DNA from: Cyprinodon diabolis
Lineage: Eukaryota; Chordata; Actinopteri; Cyprinodontiformes; Cyprinodontidae
Assembly (NCBI GenBank): GCA_030533445.1
Contig: CM060065.1
Span: forward strand, 21,588,474-21,652,473
Length of the DNA stretch: 64,000 nt
Reading direction: 5' to 3'
Under the pieces are notes generated by a model. It had not been told where the DNA came from. It saw only the letters and a list, made by a program, of their open reading frames with translations, and made no database searches. The position numbers were made by a program, and so were the translations under genes. How positions within the stretch are numbered: the first letter of the stretch is position 1; every line of letters begins with the position of its first letter. Positions 14,690-27,610 of the stretch are shown piece by piece.

Positions 14690-16590
14690 TCCTTTACTGC
14701 TCATCTGGGGCTGGGTTCACAGGGGCAGCGTATCTTCCCAGACACATTCTCCAACTCCTCTTGTAGAACTTCAGGGCCAGCCAAGAGACATAGTCCCTTC
14801 AGCGTGTCCTGGGCCATCTCCTTGGCTTCCTCCCAGTGGGATTTGCCTGGGGAACACAGCCTGACTAAGGTGCTCTGGGGTAATCCGGAACAAATCTCTA
14901 AGCCACCTGAGCTGACTCCTCTCAAAATGGAGGAGAAGCGGGTTTTTGGATGAACAAACTCCTCAACCTATTTCCAAGGGAGTGCCTAGCTATCCTGCGG
15001 AGAAAGTTCAGCCGCCTCTATCTGAGAACTCGCTCTTTGGTCCGTGGTCCAGATTTCAAGACCATAGGAGAGGATAGTTGCGTTGAACAACAAATAAATT
15101 GAGAGCTTCTCTTTTTGGCTGAGCTCCCTTTTCCCCAGAGTAGATGGTTGCAGGGTCCACATTATAGCAGCGGCTGCACCGATCCATCTATTGAGCTACT
15201 GCTACATCCTCGCCTCCAACTCAGAACTGGAGATACCTAAACTGTTCAGATTGAGGCATGAATGCTCCTTCAACCTGAAGAGGACAAGCAAACCTTTTCC
15301 GGTCAAGAACCATAGCCCTAGACTTGGAGGCGCTGATCTTCAGCCCAGTCGTTTTCCACTCAGACTGCAACCCGCCCCAGTTCATGCTGCAAGTCTTGGC
15401 AGGAGGGAGCTAAAAGGATCACATTGTCTGGTGGTCTCCAAACAAAACCTCCTCAAGCCCTTAGCTGCACCTAGAAGTCCTGTAAATAAAAATTTTGAAA
15501 AGGACGGGTGACAGAAGGCAGCCTAGGTGTAGTCCAACATGCTCCGAAAAACGTCTGACTTAATACCAACAATGCAGACCAAACCCCTCATCTCCATAGT
15601 CCTGGAGCACCGCTCTCAGGGCACCACAAGGGAGTCGGTCCACAAAAACAGAGGACCAGTTGGCCAAACTCCCATGAACCCTCAAGAACTCTCCAGAGGG
15701 TGTAGATCTGGTCCAGTGTTCTAAGGCCAGGAAATTGCTAATCCTGAATCGAAGGTATGACAATCAACCAGACTGTCTTCTCCAGCACCATGGCATAGGC
15801 TTTCCAGGGAGGCTGAGGAGTGTAATATTCTTGTAGTTAGATCACACCCTCTGAAACCTCTTCTTATGTAGAAGAACCACCACCCCAGCCTTCCAGTCAA
15901 GGGGCACTGTTCCCGACTGATGTGCAATGTTGGAGAAGCATGTCAACCATGACAGCCCAACAACATCTAGAGACCTGAGGTATTCTGGGTGAATCTCATC
16001 CACCACTGAAGGCACCAGATGGTTTGCAAGAACCGCTTTAAGGCCTACCGATCGTCTTTCTCCTCAGTCCCTCCGAACTCCTCTAAGACCTGAGCAGTAA
16101 GTGCTTGCTGCCCAAGGAGTCCCACAAGACAAAAGTACACATTGGACTCCTTCTTCAGCTTACTGTCAGTGATCAAAACCAGGTTTGAGTATTGCCACCC
16201 TTACAGGCAACATAGACCTTACAACCACAGCTATGGGTGGCAGCCTTTACAATAGAGGCAGAGAACATGGTCCACTTGGACTCTATGTCCCAAGTTTACT
16301 TGGAATCTGTGAGGAGCTTTCCTGGAGGTGAGGGGTCTTCCAGATGTATCGAGCAGACCCTCACTACTTGCTTGGGCCTGCTGAATCCTTCTGGCTTCCT
16401 CCTCTTCCATAGGATCCAATTCACCACCAGGCGGTGATCAATGGACAGCTCCGCCCCTCTCTTCACCCAAGTGTCCAAGACATACGATAAACAGTCAGGA
16501 AATATGACTGCAAAGACGATCATTGATCTTCAGCCTAGAGTGGCACCGATGGACATCAGAGTTGAAGTCCCCCAGCAGAAAGATGTTTTT
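14690..16590 (-). mobile_element. decayed LINE: endonuclease C-terminus, reverse transcriptase and tail
   Basis: Read on the minus strand, it starts with LLGDFNS-like endonuclease coding near 16580, then DTWVKRGAELSIDHRLVVNW near 16450, a linker, and reverse transcriptase pieces. These include TRSTPSGEFLRVHGS in place of the usual LDQLYTL.RVLEGSWE, and the SKT/LDLGA region near 15330. It ends with a C-terminal region near 14900-14700 (QLRWLRDLFRI in a shifted frame). Many stops and frameshifts occur. The family is a common teleost non-LTR retrotransposon; I do not assign a clade. Confidence 0.85.
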
Positions 16591-17216
16591 CTAATTTAAA
16601 CAATAATACTTGTGAGGCATATCTTTGAGCATTACAACTGTATGCTTACTGGGCAGTCTCTGATCCATATATTTTATTTTTTCATATGTTTTGCTGTGTT
16701 TCTCTACATGCTTCTATTAGCAATTCACTTGCCACTCAGACACATTAATATAACAACTGAATTAAAATTATTATTGGTATTTATTACCTTCTCTCATATC
16801 TAAATAGTCTACCATATAAAAAAAACTCAAATACTCTGAAAAACCCTGGACAAACCAAGAATAAGTTGTACACCAACTATGATCAAAATAGAAAACATTC
16901 CAATTAACATTCAATATTCAGCAGTTACATGATAGATGAAAATAGATATTTTCTAAATTGATTGTTTTGTTTAGGCATTTAAAATGTTTTTGTAATTAGT
17001 AGCTATTGTTTCTGGAGTACCGCCAAGTATAATAAAATCTCAAAAATTCTCAAGATGTAACGGCAATTGCATTTGTACCAAAATTATCACTTTAGCCCTG
17101 TCAGTTGCACAACCATTTGCAGCAGTTATCAGTAATGCTCATACATTTAATCATTTTAGTTACAAAAACTATTATCATATTAGATATTTATATATTAACA
17201 TTTATCATTACAGATA

Positions 17217-18077
17217 TCTTGTCATAAAGCAGGACAGAAGGACCCAGTATTCAAGGCGAGACAAACAAAAAGATTACTCAAAGAGTTTGTTTGCAACAAC
17301 AGTGGACTGTGGATCCGCAGTATCATTGGGTCGGGTGGGGCTACGCTCATCACTGGAAACTCTGGTTGGATAAAAAAATAGATCAGTGACCTAGATAATC
17401 TGATTAAAGATGATTATCCATATGATTATCCATTCACTTGCCTGGTTTAACAGTTTAGTCCATCTCCATAGAACGAGGTAAGATCCAGCCCTTTGGGCTG
17501 CCAACGAAATGCGGCGGGTACTACACAGGGTGTCCCAGGTGCCGCAGCCCCAGAGAACAAGTAAGAGACTCAGCCAGGTCAGGGAAATAGATCGGAACAG
17601 AAAGGCTCAGAGGTCCAGAAGTCAAGAGCCCGGTCAGGGATACCGATGAGAACAGGAACAGGCTGATTCAGGGTTCCAGGAGTCCACAGATATTTCAGGC
17701 AGAACGCTCAAAAGGGAACTGGCAGGCGCAGTGGTTGAGAGGCAGAACAGGTCAGGATATAGGGAACACTAGAGAAAGCTAAAAAACTGCTCTCTCCACA
17801 GAGTCAAGACGAACAGGCATGCTCAGTGGATAAGAGGCAGATCAGGATCAGCAAATCAGAAAAACTACAGAACGTTAAAAAACCCTCTCTCCACTGGCCC
17901 CCGGAATGAGCACTAACACAAGAGCATCAGCATCAATAATCTGGCCATGATAGGACTGAGCCGTATAAATAGAAGCAGCAGCAGGTGGATTAAATGAGCA
18001 GTAATGAACAACCAGGCAAAGTAAGACAGGTGAATGGAGTAAGCAATTAGGCCAGCCGTGGGTGCAAAGATCATGAC
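17217..18077. repeat. TGTCAT-bounded interspersed repeat
   Basis: It starts TTGTCATAAAGCAGGACAGA and ends GATCATGACA, so TGTCAT and ATGACA are inverted at the ends. The interior is rich in repeated AGGAACAGG, GGTCAGGGA and CAGAACAGGTCAGG units. It looks non-coding and non-autonomous. Confidence 0.55.
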
Positions 18078-21000
18078 ATGTATTATGTCTAAGGAGGATC
18101 TATGAAAACATATTTAGTTTTTCAAATCAAATTAAGACCTATAATCATTTTTAATAACTATTAGACCAACTAAAACAAAACCAAAGAAGCTCTTCTATTT
18201 GTTATGCAAAGTTTGTTTTCTTGATTTTCCACACCTCTCAGAAAAAAAGGTTGCACACCTATTTAGCACCAACTCTGTGTACAGTATTTTTTTTCCTTCA
18301 TTGACTTCAGAACCAATATGTTGCACAATTAAATGGGGCATTTTATTTAAAGGTTTCAAGGCCAATTTTAGTGGAGCAAATAATTAGTTTTTATTACTTG
18401 ATATTTTTCACTGTGGTTTCCAAGAGCATCGGTGCTTCTCTTTATTTTCACAACCATAACAACATCACTAATCAATGTGTTATATAACGGTAAAAATAAA
18501 CCACTAAGCCTTGCAACAAGGCCACAAACTACATATCCAGTGGTAACCATACCTTGACCTTTCTTTGGATATTACTGAAGACTCTTTTTTTCCCCTTTAA
18601 AATTAAATTTCTGTAAACAATTAATACATTATAATCTCATTTGCATGTCTTCATTAAACTTCATACGTAACAAGATATGTTATAACTCATCATTATTAAG
18701 ATGCAAACAATGTATCCTACCCCAATATAAAACAATATATGGCTCTGTATTACTCACAAATGAAATTCCATAAAAAAAAGATTGAGACTGAGATGTCTGA
18801 TGTATTTCCAGAGATCTGCTGTAACCACTCCTCAACTTTGGAGGTCACTGCCCCAAGTGCCTAAATGTACCATCTCTCAGTCTCCTTAGCAGCAAAACAA
18901 TTCCCTCAGCAGAATGCTGCCACAACCATGCTGGACAGCTGGTACACTATTCTAATATTTAAAAGCCTAGTTTTCACTCGTCTAGTCTTAAAACGTTAGC
19001 TTTTTTTCCAGAAGACGTTTGGCTTGTAAATTGCAATCATATTTAGACATTTCTTCTCACTACCTAAGCATATATACAGCTTTGGCTCCAGGGTTTCACT
19101 TTCATGGTTCTGAATTCGGTCTTATACAGAATGCATGGAAAGTCCTGACTACCAGATCACATGTATGTTTTTGCATGCTAGCAGAAACTCTCATCCTTTC
19201 TGTGTGCCAGAAAACTCACCTTAAAAATATTTCTGATACCTCAAGGACTGGAGTAAAAAAAATTATGTCTTACTCTCCTTAAAGTTAACAAGTAAAAAAT
19301 TGAATACTTCTGCAATTTGGAAATTACATTTGCATAAATTGCTTTGTTATCGCAAATGCAATTATTGTTCACCTTGGAAATATATAGCAATTTTATATGT
19401 GTGATATTTCTGATCTACTTACCAAAAGACAAATCATGACTATGACCAAACAATAGCAAAAGCATAACATTAAGCGAGGAAAAAATACAATAAGTCTAAA
19501 CTGTGTCATACTATTTCAGGATTGCAACTAAATGATTGTTGTTATATCTGCAAACCTTTGCATATTTAATTTCTCAGCTTTTTAGCAGAGAGAGTAACTG
19601 GTTGTAGTGGTGTTTCTAATTACTTTTTTAGGTAGGTGCATTTACATAAAATTTTGATGAACCCAAACTTGGTATAAAAGGAGACCCTCAACAACATGCT
19701 ACCGGTCAAATAAATCTGAGAAGCTGGTAACAACTTAAACAGACAACCCAAACAAGCTAAACATTTGGCTTAGCATTAGTTCCAGGCAGAGTGACTGGAG
19801 GCAACAGATGGAGATGAAGGACTTAATTCACTCAGTGTTCTTTCTTTCTGTGTGAGATGCAGAACATCTGTAAATTTGCGGCAGGAAATGTGTCTCCCTC
19901 TTATTCTTGAAGCCCTCTTATCGCTTCATCCTCAGCATGTAGTGGCTAAGTCAGCAGCAAATTAAGAACCTAACCAGCTGCAGTTGCTTGCTGCCAATAA
20001 TTTTACACTAAATTGAGGAAAGAAATAATGTTGCCTTTGTGATCTTGGCTAGTCTTCAGTAACGGCATCCTGAGTGTAGCAGGTTTGAGATTGAAAAAAA
20101 GATGCTTTAAAAGTTAAGCCTCTATATAAGATAAGGGCAATAGAAAACATCTAATTCAACGGTGAACAGATAGATAAAACAATCACTCCCCCCCCCCCCG
20201 ATCATTTCCCAACTTACTTGACAATGTTTAATTTTTGCTGAGTTTCAGACTCTTCTTCTTGGGTTTTTATCAGTCTAACAATCATTATTTAGAGAAGTGA
20301 CTTTGGAAACTTTGGAAAGTTCAACAGATGTCAATAGGAAATTGTGCACTTTACAAACCCAGTGTTAATGGAGGATTTAAAAGAACAATGTCATTGTTCA
20401 AAGGAATTTTGAAAGTTTGCACAAAGCCAAGTAGAGAGAAAGAAATATTTTAAAATGATGTTTTTATTAGATCAAACAAATTGATCATTTTTGCTCTACA
20501 TGCATAAAACTAATTGTAGCGGAAATCTAATATTTCACAGCAGACCTAGCCACCCCTTTCAGTGAAGCATGGTGTCTGTAGGCTTTTTTTATTAATAGAA
20601 ATAGGGAAAATGGTTGGCGTTATGTGACGATGGATAGACTGGAGTTATCCTTAAAGAAAAACTGTTTGAAGCAGGAGGATTGGAGCAAAGATCCACTTGC
20701 TTTCGGAACCATGCTGTGCCCCCTTAAAGTCCAGAAATAACACAACTGTAGTATCTCTGTGAAAACTTAAACATTTTGATTTGCATATAGCCTTTGTCTA
20801 TTCCTGTAAGTCAGACTGAACACATTTTTTCAAAGTGTTAGAAAATCCTGTTTCCAGATGAGCAAACCTGGTACAGACACAGTTATACATACTTCAAAAA
20901 ATCTTTCACATAAACCAGATCTTTAATCTACATATTTACATCTATACCCCCTACATACTGTGAAAGACACAGGTTGCTATGACTCTGAGTTATTTGAAGA

Positions 21001-22154
21001 TTGGACTTAAAATCTACCGAAAAATACAGAGCAAAACCAAACCATATCTATGTGTTAGATTACTGGAGAAGACAGATTATTTTTTTTTTTTTTACACGTT
21101 TTCTTAATCTTTTCAGTTTGATGTTTTTAGACCAAATTAATGAGAAGTTTATTTTTGGAGAAATTATATGAGAAAATGGATTGAAAGTGAATAAAACCCT
21201 GGATATCTGTGGATATAAAACAATCTGTCCATTTATGTTAATTATGGGTTTGTTCTGTCTAAATCTAAAATGTAAAATGCTTTGTTGGCGACATCCAACC
21301 AAGGAAAAGAAAAAAAAAACACTGGGTGTTTATCCTATATAGGTTAGAATAAGCATCATTTATCATAATCTATTGCTTGTACACATATTATTTTAAAGAA
21401 GCAATACTGGTGTTTTGTACAAGAGCTGCATCAGAACCTCGAGACAAAGGCGACCTCCCTGAATGCCTAAGTGTAATTCACACCCTGGTGCTTCCCTAAC
21501 TAGTGCAACAGAACTAAAGGGGATGGTGATGCAGATGTGAATGAGGCAGCCTGTACACACCCACACAGTCCTGAGAGGAGGTCTAATCAAGTGTAACAAG
21601 TGGAAACACCTGTGTAGGTGTAACATGGATGTGTTTCTAACTTTATTTGAAACAAATCCAATTAGACCAGAATAAAAAGAAAAGTTATAGAAAAAAAGAA
21701 AGGGTGTCTGGGAAGATGAAGGTTCTGTGGTGTTGCTCTGAATTTCCCCCCCACAGCTGGTCTACCTCGCTTTGACTTTATTCCCCCTGAGAAAACCAGG
21801 CTATAACTGTGTGTTACAGGTTCCTCTGCCAGAATGGATCATTGTCAAGGTTACAATTTTCTCGAGGGAAAAAAGTATTTTAAAGTCCATAATTAATTCC
21901 TGTACATTTGGTGAAAGTGGTCATTGTCAATGTGATGCTGTTGAAAAAAAAGGCCAGATCAGGGTTTAAATTTTAAGGTTTCTTTGAGATCCGACCCGAT
22001 AATTGTTGTTTTGCCTAATACTGAATTTCCTTAAGCACTGCAGCAAAAACAGTATAAGCCAACTCAATGTGCTAAAGAGTTCCTGGTTACAGGTTGCAGT
22101 TTAAAATAATCTACCAGAAAAGGACAGGAGTACAAGATTGGTTTAATCTATGGT

Positions 22155-22300
22155 GCTAAACTCGCAGGACATTTCAACTTTTTGCCAGTTTACAACCACA
22201 AAATGCTTTGTGAAACGCTTTATTGGTATTTGCATGTCACAAAGAAGAGTGGAATAGTTATGTGGAAGTAGATTTTAAAAATGGTTATCAGCATATTTTA
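22155..22300. repeat. decayed Tc1-type terminal sequence
   Basis: Strings such as CAACTTTTTGCC, TTTACAACCACAAAATGC and GTGGAATAGTTATGTGGAAG resemble the subterminal region of fish Tc1 elements. Confidence 0.45.
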
Positions 22301-22344
22301 AGTAAAATTCTAAAAGTGTGATATGTATTTTTCAGCCCCTTATA

Positions 22345-22645
22345 CTCATCCATCCATCCATTTATTTTCTGTCACGCTTATCCCTGCTGGGGTCGCGAGG
22401 GATGCTGGTGCCTATCTCCAGCTGTCAATGGGCGAGAGGCGGGCTACACCCTGGACAGGTCGCCAGTCTATCGCAGGGCAACACAGAGACAAACAGGACA
22501 AACAACCATGCACACACATACACTCACACATAAGGAGAATTTAGAGAAACCAATTAACCTAACAGTCATGTTTTTGGACTGTGGGAAAGCCGGATATAGA
22601 ACCCGGAACCTTCTTGCTGCAAGGCAACAGTGCTACCCACATGTC
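22345..22645 (-). repeat. L2-like LINE 3' tail
   Basis: On the minus strand the order is TTGCAGCAAGAAGGTTCC, CAGTCCAAAAACATGACTG, GTTAATTGG, CTGCGATAGACTGGCGACC, TGTCCAGGGTGTAGCCCG, and a short GGATGGATG tail. This is a widespread teleost non-LTR 3' end. Confidence 0.8.
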
Positions 22646-24244
22646 CACTGTGCAAAAGCATGAATTAAATACAACCACTTTCCTTGAGCTATCTCATACA
22701 CAGTAGAATAGTTAATTGAAACTAGGTTTAATTTATAATGGTTAAACATGAAAGAAGAATACATGCAAAAAAACTGGTCAAATACTCACTGCCTAATGGA
22801 ACTTTAACGTGCAATATTATAAAAATCCAATTTGCAGAATAATTTCAAAATTTTGCTTAGAGAAAGACTGGGAGCTGTAACTGCAGTGAAAATCGGCTCT
22901 GGGGGCAAAGGATTGGCTCAGGGGGCATACTACAAATGCACACCACCATTTTTAAATTCAAATGTTGAAAGATATTAAAAAGCAATCTATCCTTTTTCTA
23001 CAACTTTCTCAGTTCTGCACTCTTTTTAGATGTGTTTAATTAAAATCCCAAATCAGGGAACTGAGGTTTGCTGTTGCAGCGAAACATAATATAAGCAACT
23101 GGATGCAGCCATTTTAAAGCAATGCGTCTCAAAGCATTTCTCAATACTTCATTAAAAAGACAAGAAAAGGATGAGTTTTCATTTCAGTATTTTTACCTGT
23201 GGATCATCTGCCACACTATAATTAGGGAAAATTTGCTGATTTCACGATAAATATATATTTTTTAAAGCAAACAAATGGTGGCAATGTAAATAACTTGATT
23301 TGGAGGAAGCTAGCACACTAAGAACAGTAATAAGGTGTTACCAATTGAACAATGTGACATCATGCAGCTGCTGTGGTATCTAACAGTTCAGTAAGTCAAG
23401 AGAGCAGAACAAGGTGCCCAAGCACAGAGGAGATCTCAGGGACACGTTGGAAAGCATCAGTAACACCTGACTGGGAATTTGCTTTCTGAGAATGCTGGAA
23501 GCTGTGTGGCTGTATTGTTAAAATGGCACCATATGCAGGGGCATGCATGGGTCACAGAAGTCCAATATTAAAAACAATAGATCCTTACTGCACACATAGG
23601 GTTTGTTATTCAGTTGTTGCTGCAGAGAGAGCATTCAACATGCCTAGAAAGTGAACAATGCAACAATCTGAATTCATTCATATTCTAAATGCTTCCCCAA
23701 TAAAACCCTATTAGGTGCTTATTATGTGTATAAATATTCTGTAGAATTTACCAGGACAGATTAATAATCCACTTTTAAAGTCATGTCCTCAGTGTTTGAG
23801 TACGTTTTAGGGCCTTATATGATAAATTCCCTCCTATGTATAAAGAATATATATTCTTCTCTCTTAACAGTAATTATTTGGTGTTCTTTAGGGATATGGG
23901 CAACATTCACGTTGGTTGTGACAATACATGTTTTCTTGGAGTAATAAGCACTCAGAGTGTATATCAATATAATAATCAATGTAAGATTTAAAGTTCTGTT
24001 TTTACACTGATGAAATCCAGTTCAGTTTATCAATAAAACTGCAGAACATAATCACCCACTAATGCTATGGGCTCATCTAGACGATGAATATTTGAAAATG
24101 TCTATAGATGTTGTTAAGTCTTACTCAGGTAAACTTGTTGTTTATATAACTCTACAAATTCAATGCAGTCGCACTCAAATCATGTAACTGATTGTTGGTT
24201 TTTAATCAGTTTTTTAGCCTACAAATTAAACCAGTCTCTACCCT

Positions 24245-24535
24245 GCAAAAATGTTCTGAAAAATGAGTAAAGATTTCTTAAAACAAGTGTATTTACCCTT
24301 AATTTGAGTAGGAACTAAGATGATCTGCCAATGGAATTAGCACTTATACCCTTAAAAAAAGATAATTATATATTATGCACTTGAAATAAGAGACTGCAGT
24401 GGCCTTTTTCTTATTTTAGATTTAAATTTTCTTATTCCATTGGCAAAGTGTCTCACTTACCTGCTCTATTCAAGAAAACATGCACTTATTTTAAGAAATT
24501 TTTATTTTAATTAAATTTTTTTGCAGTGAAAACAT
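24245..24535. mobile_element. fold-back MITE
   Basis: The left end CCCTGCAAAAATG with GATTTCTTAAAACAAGTG is inverted at the right as CACTTATTTTAAGAAATT followed by TTTTTTTGCAGTG. An inner pair, GCCAATGGAA and TTCCATTGGC, is also inverted. No coding sequence is present. Confidence 0.7.
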
Positions 24536-26361
24536 GCATTTTGTCTTATATCTCTGTGATATCACAAAAAAAGACGTAAAACTTCACAAAAGAAAGTAAA
24601 ACATAAAAAATGAGCCATGCATTTTATTACCACTGCATTTTGCTTTATAATTCATCTTAGAATATTTCTACACATAACTTTAAGTTTATTATTTGTAGAA
24701 GCCTCTGGTTTCACAATTAAGTTTCTATTACACCCACCATGGCTTTAAATGTAGAATCTCTCATTAAAACTGCAAACTGGAAGAAGTAGCTTTCAAACAG
24801 ACCCTCTGAGGGCCAGTAAGTTAGATTATGCATTTAAGATACACAGAAAATTATTTTTTAAACTCCTCAAAATTGATCAAGTAAGTCTTTTAATCTTATC
24901 TAAACGTTGAGCATTTATCATACTTTATTGTACTACGCAAATAACTTTAAAAAAAACAACTAAATAAATACCATGCTCTGGGATACAAATCAAATTGCTT
25001 ATGCATTAAAAAAAAGTTGTAGCAGAATGTAGCAGAATATGCAGTAATAGTTGAATCTGACATTGAATCTATGCAGCTTGTTATTGGGGAGACAAATATG
25101 AGGATGAAGACGCAAACAACACATGCTTATTCAAAAGCATGGGGAATACTGTGAACCTTGGGAAGCTTTGGATCTAAAAGCACCGCATCCAAACACTTAT
25201 AATGAGTTATCAAAGTTTGAAGCTAAGTGTACATTCTGCTTAAAAACTGCAGAACTTAAATATTTTCAATGAAACCCCAACTAAAAAAATTCAACTCACA
25301 ATCTCCGCTTTTTTCTTCAAGTTTTAAATCAGCATTCATTTCTTCTTTGCTAAATTGCTGTTAACTCAAATAAAGTAGGACCAGTGAAGAGAAACTAATA
25401 AGAAAGTTTACATACATATTTTACACAGCTCATTCACACTCTTAATAAAATGTAGGCCTACATATGACTGAAAATTAGATGTCCATAGAGCACATGTTTT
25501 AAGAAAATTTATGTTCTGTATAGCATTTTTATGTGTAGAAAAATCTTCAGGGATCTTCTTTCTAAATCAGTGTAAACTAAGTCTGTCAACAAACATAAAG
25601 CCACCTAATCTCAGCGGCACTATCATCCTTAACGTGATTGCCTTTAGAATCTCTGGCAGCATCTTCTTCACTTTCTTTATGCTCGAATTTAAAGTTGATT
25701 CTGAACTGGGAAAATTACAGCTCCTGCAGGCTGTTTCTAGCTCCCATCAACTTCTGCAGGGTCAACAGCAAGATTACTATTGTTGTAGAGTAGAAAACTT
25801 TGGACTGCTGTGCTGAATGAGGACAGCTTTTAGCCTTATGGACGTCAGACTACAGCTTTCCAAAAACGAACTACACCTAACAAAAGTTAAACAAGTGTGG
25901 TGAATGCTCTCCATTGTAAAACCCAAAACATGTGAAGGTGTGTATATTTGCATGTGTCACACAGAGTACACATGAAGAAATAATGTGTTTTCAATCATTT
26001 CTGTGAGGCCGGCTGTGCCAATAGGTTCTGTCACTCAAAGGATAGTAGGAAAGTATATAGCTCCTAAGAGGCGGATCAGAACGTCAGTGTTCCCCATGCT
26101 AAATTAATTATAATTAGGAAGCTTCTTTCTTCTTCCTATCTACTTCCTTACTGTCAGCCCTATTTGGACAGCACTTAAGCCTACTGCTTAAAGTCATAGG
26201 GAAACGGCTGTTCCAACCGTTGCATTTCCGAATTCTTCCAAGTGATGCACAAAGTGAATGTGATTGGTCGATTATCAAGAGGGCGGGATTGTTTTGGCGG
26301 AAGGTTTGCAAGTAAGTTTGTTTGTGGCCAGTTTGTTGGAAGCATCTTGCTTACCAGTAAG

Positions 26362-26425
26362 CACCTTAGTGCTAGTAGGGTCCCAATGGGAAATTCCATT
26401 GGGACCAAGTAGCACTAAATTGGTG
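26362..26425. repeat. hairpin with arms of about 28-30 bp
   Basis: GGTCCCAATGG (26379-26389) and CCATTGGGACC (26396-26406) are perfect inverted repeats around a 6-base loop. Outward, TTAGTGCTA and TAGCACTAA continue the pairing with small mismatches. Confidence 0.85.
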
Positions 26426-26454
26426 ACTTAGCAACGACACTGTCAAGGAACGCT

Positions 26455-26718
26455 ATGGACAGAGGAAACATGCAAGAGGAGGAGAGTTTTGTGTCGGAGG
26501 TCGTGGATGAGTCTCCTCCGTCATACTTTTTTTATTTAGAGGAGGAAAGCAGGGACGAAGTTGTTGTGGAAGAGGACGCCAGGGTGGCAGAAGCTTGGTT
26601 TGGTGAGAAGGCTTACAGCCGTACATGTTTGAGGCCTTGTCTCGCAACGCTGCCAGTTCTGTTAGCTCTACGCCTGCCGAAAACACAGACGTCCATGCCA
26701 GTGAACACTGGGACTTAA
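26455..26718 (+). pseudogene. acidic ORF, possible transposon-derived fragment
   Basis: The frame has 87 codons and starts MDRGNMQEEESFVSEVVDES, with more Glu-rich sequence after it. The second half, from about residue 55, looks like frame-shifted non-coding sequence. I do not recognise it firmly. The acidic start resembles N-termini of proteins encoded by some fish DNA transposons. It lies 30 bases after the hairpin, so both may belong to one decayed element. Confidence 0.3.
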
Positions 26719-26904
26719 CTCAATAGTAAAGTAAATGATTCTTAATTTTTAATTGCAAAAGATAAGATATGGGATTATATTCTTTTCGAATTACAGATAT
26801 ATTATGCTTGTGGCTTTGGTATCACACTAAATGCTCCACATTACCAAGGATTTTTGATATAACACATAAACAAGCAGAATAAATACAAAAAGCAGTTTTG
26901 AACT

Positions 26905-27095
26905 GATGAACTAATTTATTTGTTGAAAAGCTATCCAAACCAACATGGCCTTACATGAAAAAGTAATTTTCTTAGTATTTGATTGAGCCAGCCTTTGGCA
27001 ATGAAAACCTCCATAAAGCATTCACAATACTTTACAGTGAGTCTTCTATCTGGCTGTGAAGGCAGGTTATTCTATTCCTCAGTATCATTTTGAAA
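26905..27095 (-). repeat. decayed Tc1-type fragment
   Basis: The plus strand reads ATGGCCTTACATGAAAAAGTAA, then GAGCCAGCCTTTGGCAATGA and CTTTACAGTGAGTCTTCTA. This resembles the 3' part of a fish Tc1 family read in antisense. Confidence 0.45.
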
Positions 27096-27104
27096 AAGCA
27101 ATTT

Positions 27105-27610
27105 TAGGTAGCCTGATAAACCAGACTAAATGTGAGATTAAATGTGTAATTTAGTCTGGCCCTGTCTGAATGAGACATCTGAAGATTTTTAACGAGCACA
27201 ACCCGTTGTTTTTCCAAACCATGTCTGTTCCTATTGGCCAACGCTCTGACCAATGAGTGCAACTGACTGTGACGTAGTAAATGCGACAGAAAGCCCGTTG
27301 GGGGAGTGTAAACAAATAGCATGTCGGTAAAATGGCGAAAAGGTCCTTCTTAAAAATGAATGAGCGTAGAGCTTCTTCCAGCTCACGTTTCAATAAAAAC
27401 CCCAAGTCTAATCCTTCCAAAACTGATTCCAAAGCTGAGTCAGACAAGAACTGTTCAATAGTTGTTGCCATCTTCCTTGTTGTGTTTTCTCCAGCGTCGC
27501 GCAGCTTTGTTGTCACGACCTCAAACCCCGTCCATTTTGCATCCAGACATTTAAAACACATCTCTGCGTTGTGATTGGCCAGCCAGATTTAGGGCGCATT
27601 GATCGAGGCT
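27105..27610 (-). mobile_element. deletion derivative of a helicase-bearing element
   Basis: On the minus strand a frame from about 27495 encodes MATTIEQFLSDSALESV, then ELEEALRSFIFKKDLFAILPT. The last part looks like the Q-motif and Walker A start of a RecQ/DEAD-type helicase (normally FAILPTGxGKS), as found in some fish repeats. The match stops at LPT, and the rest looks like terminal non-coding sequence. A perfect inverted pair CCAGACTAAAT / ATTTAGTCTGG lies at 27121-27161. The element identity is inferred. Confidence 0.5.
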
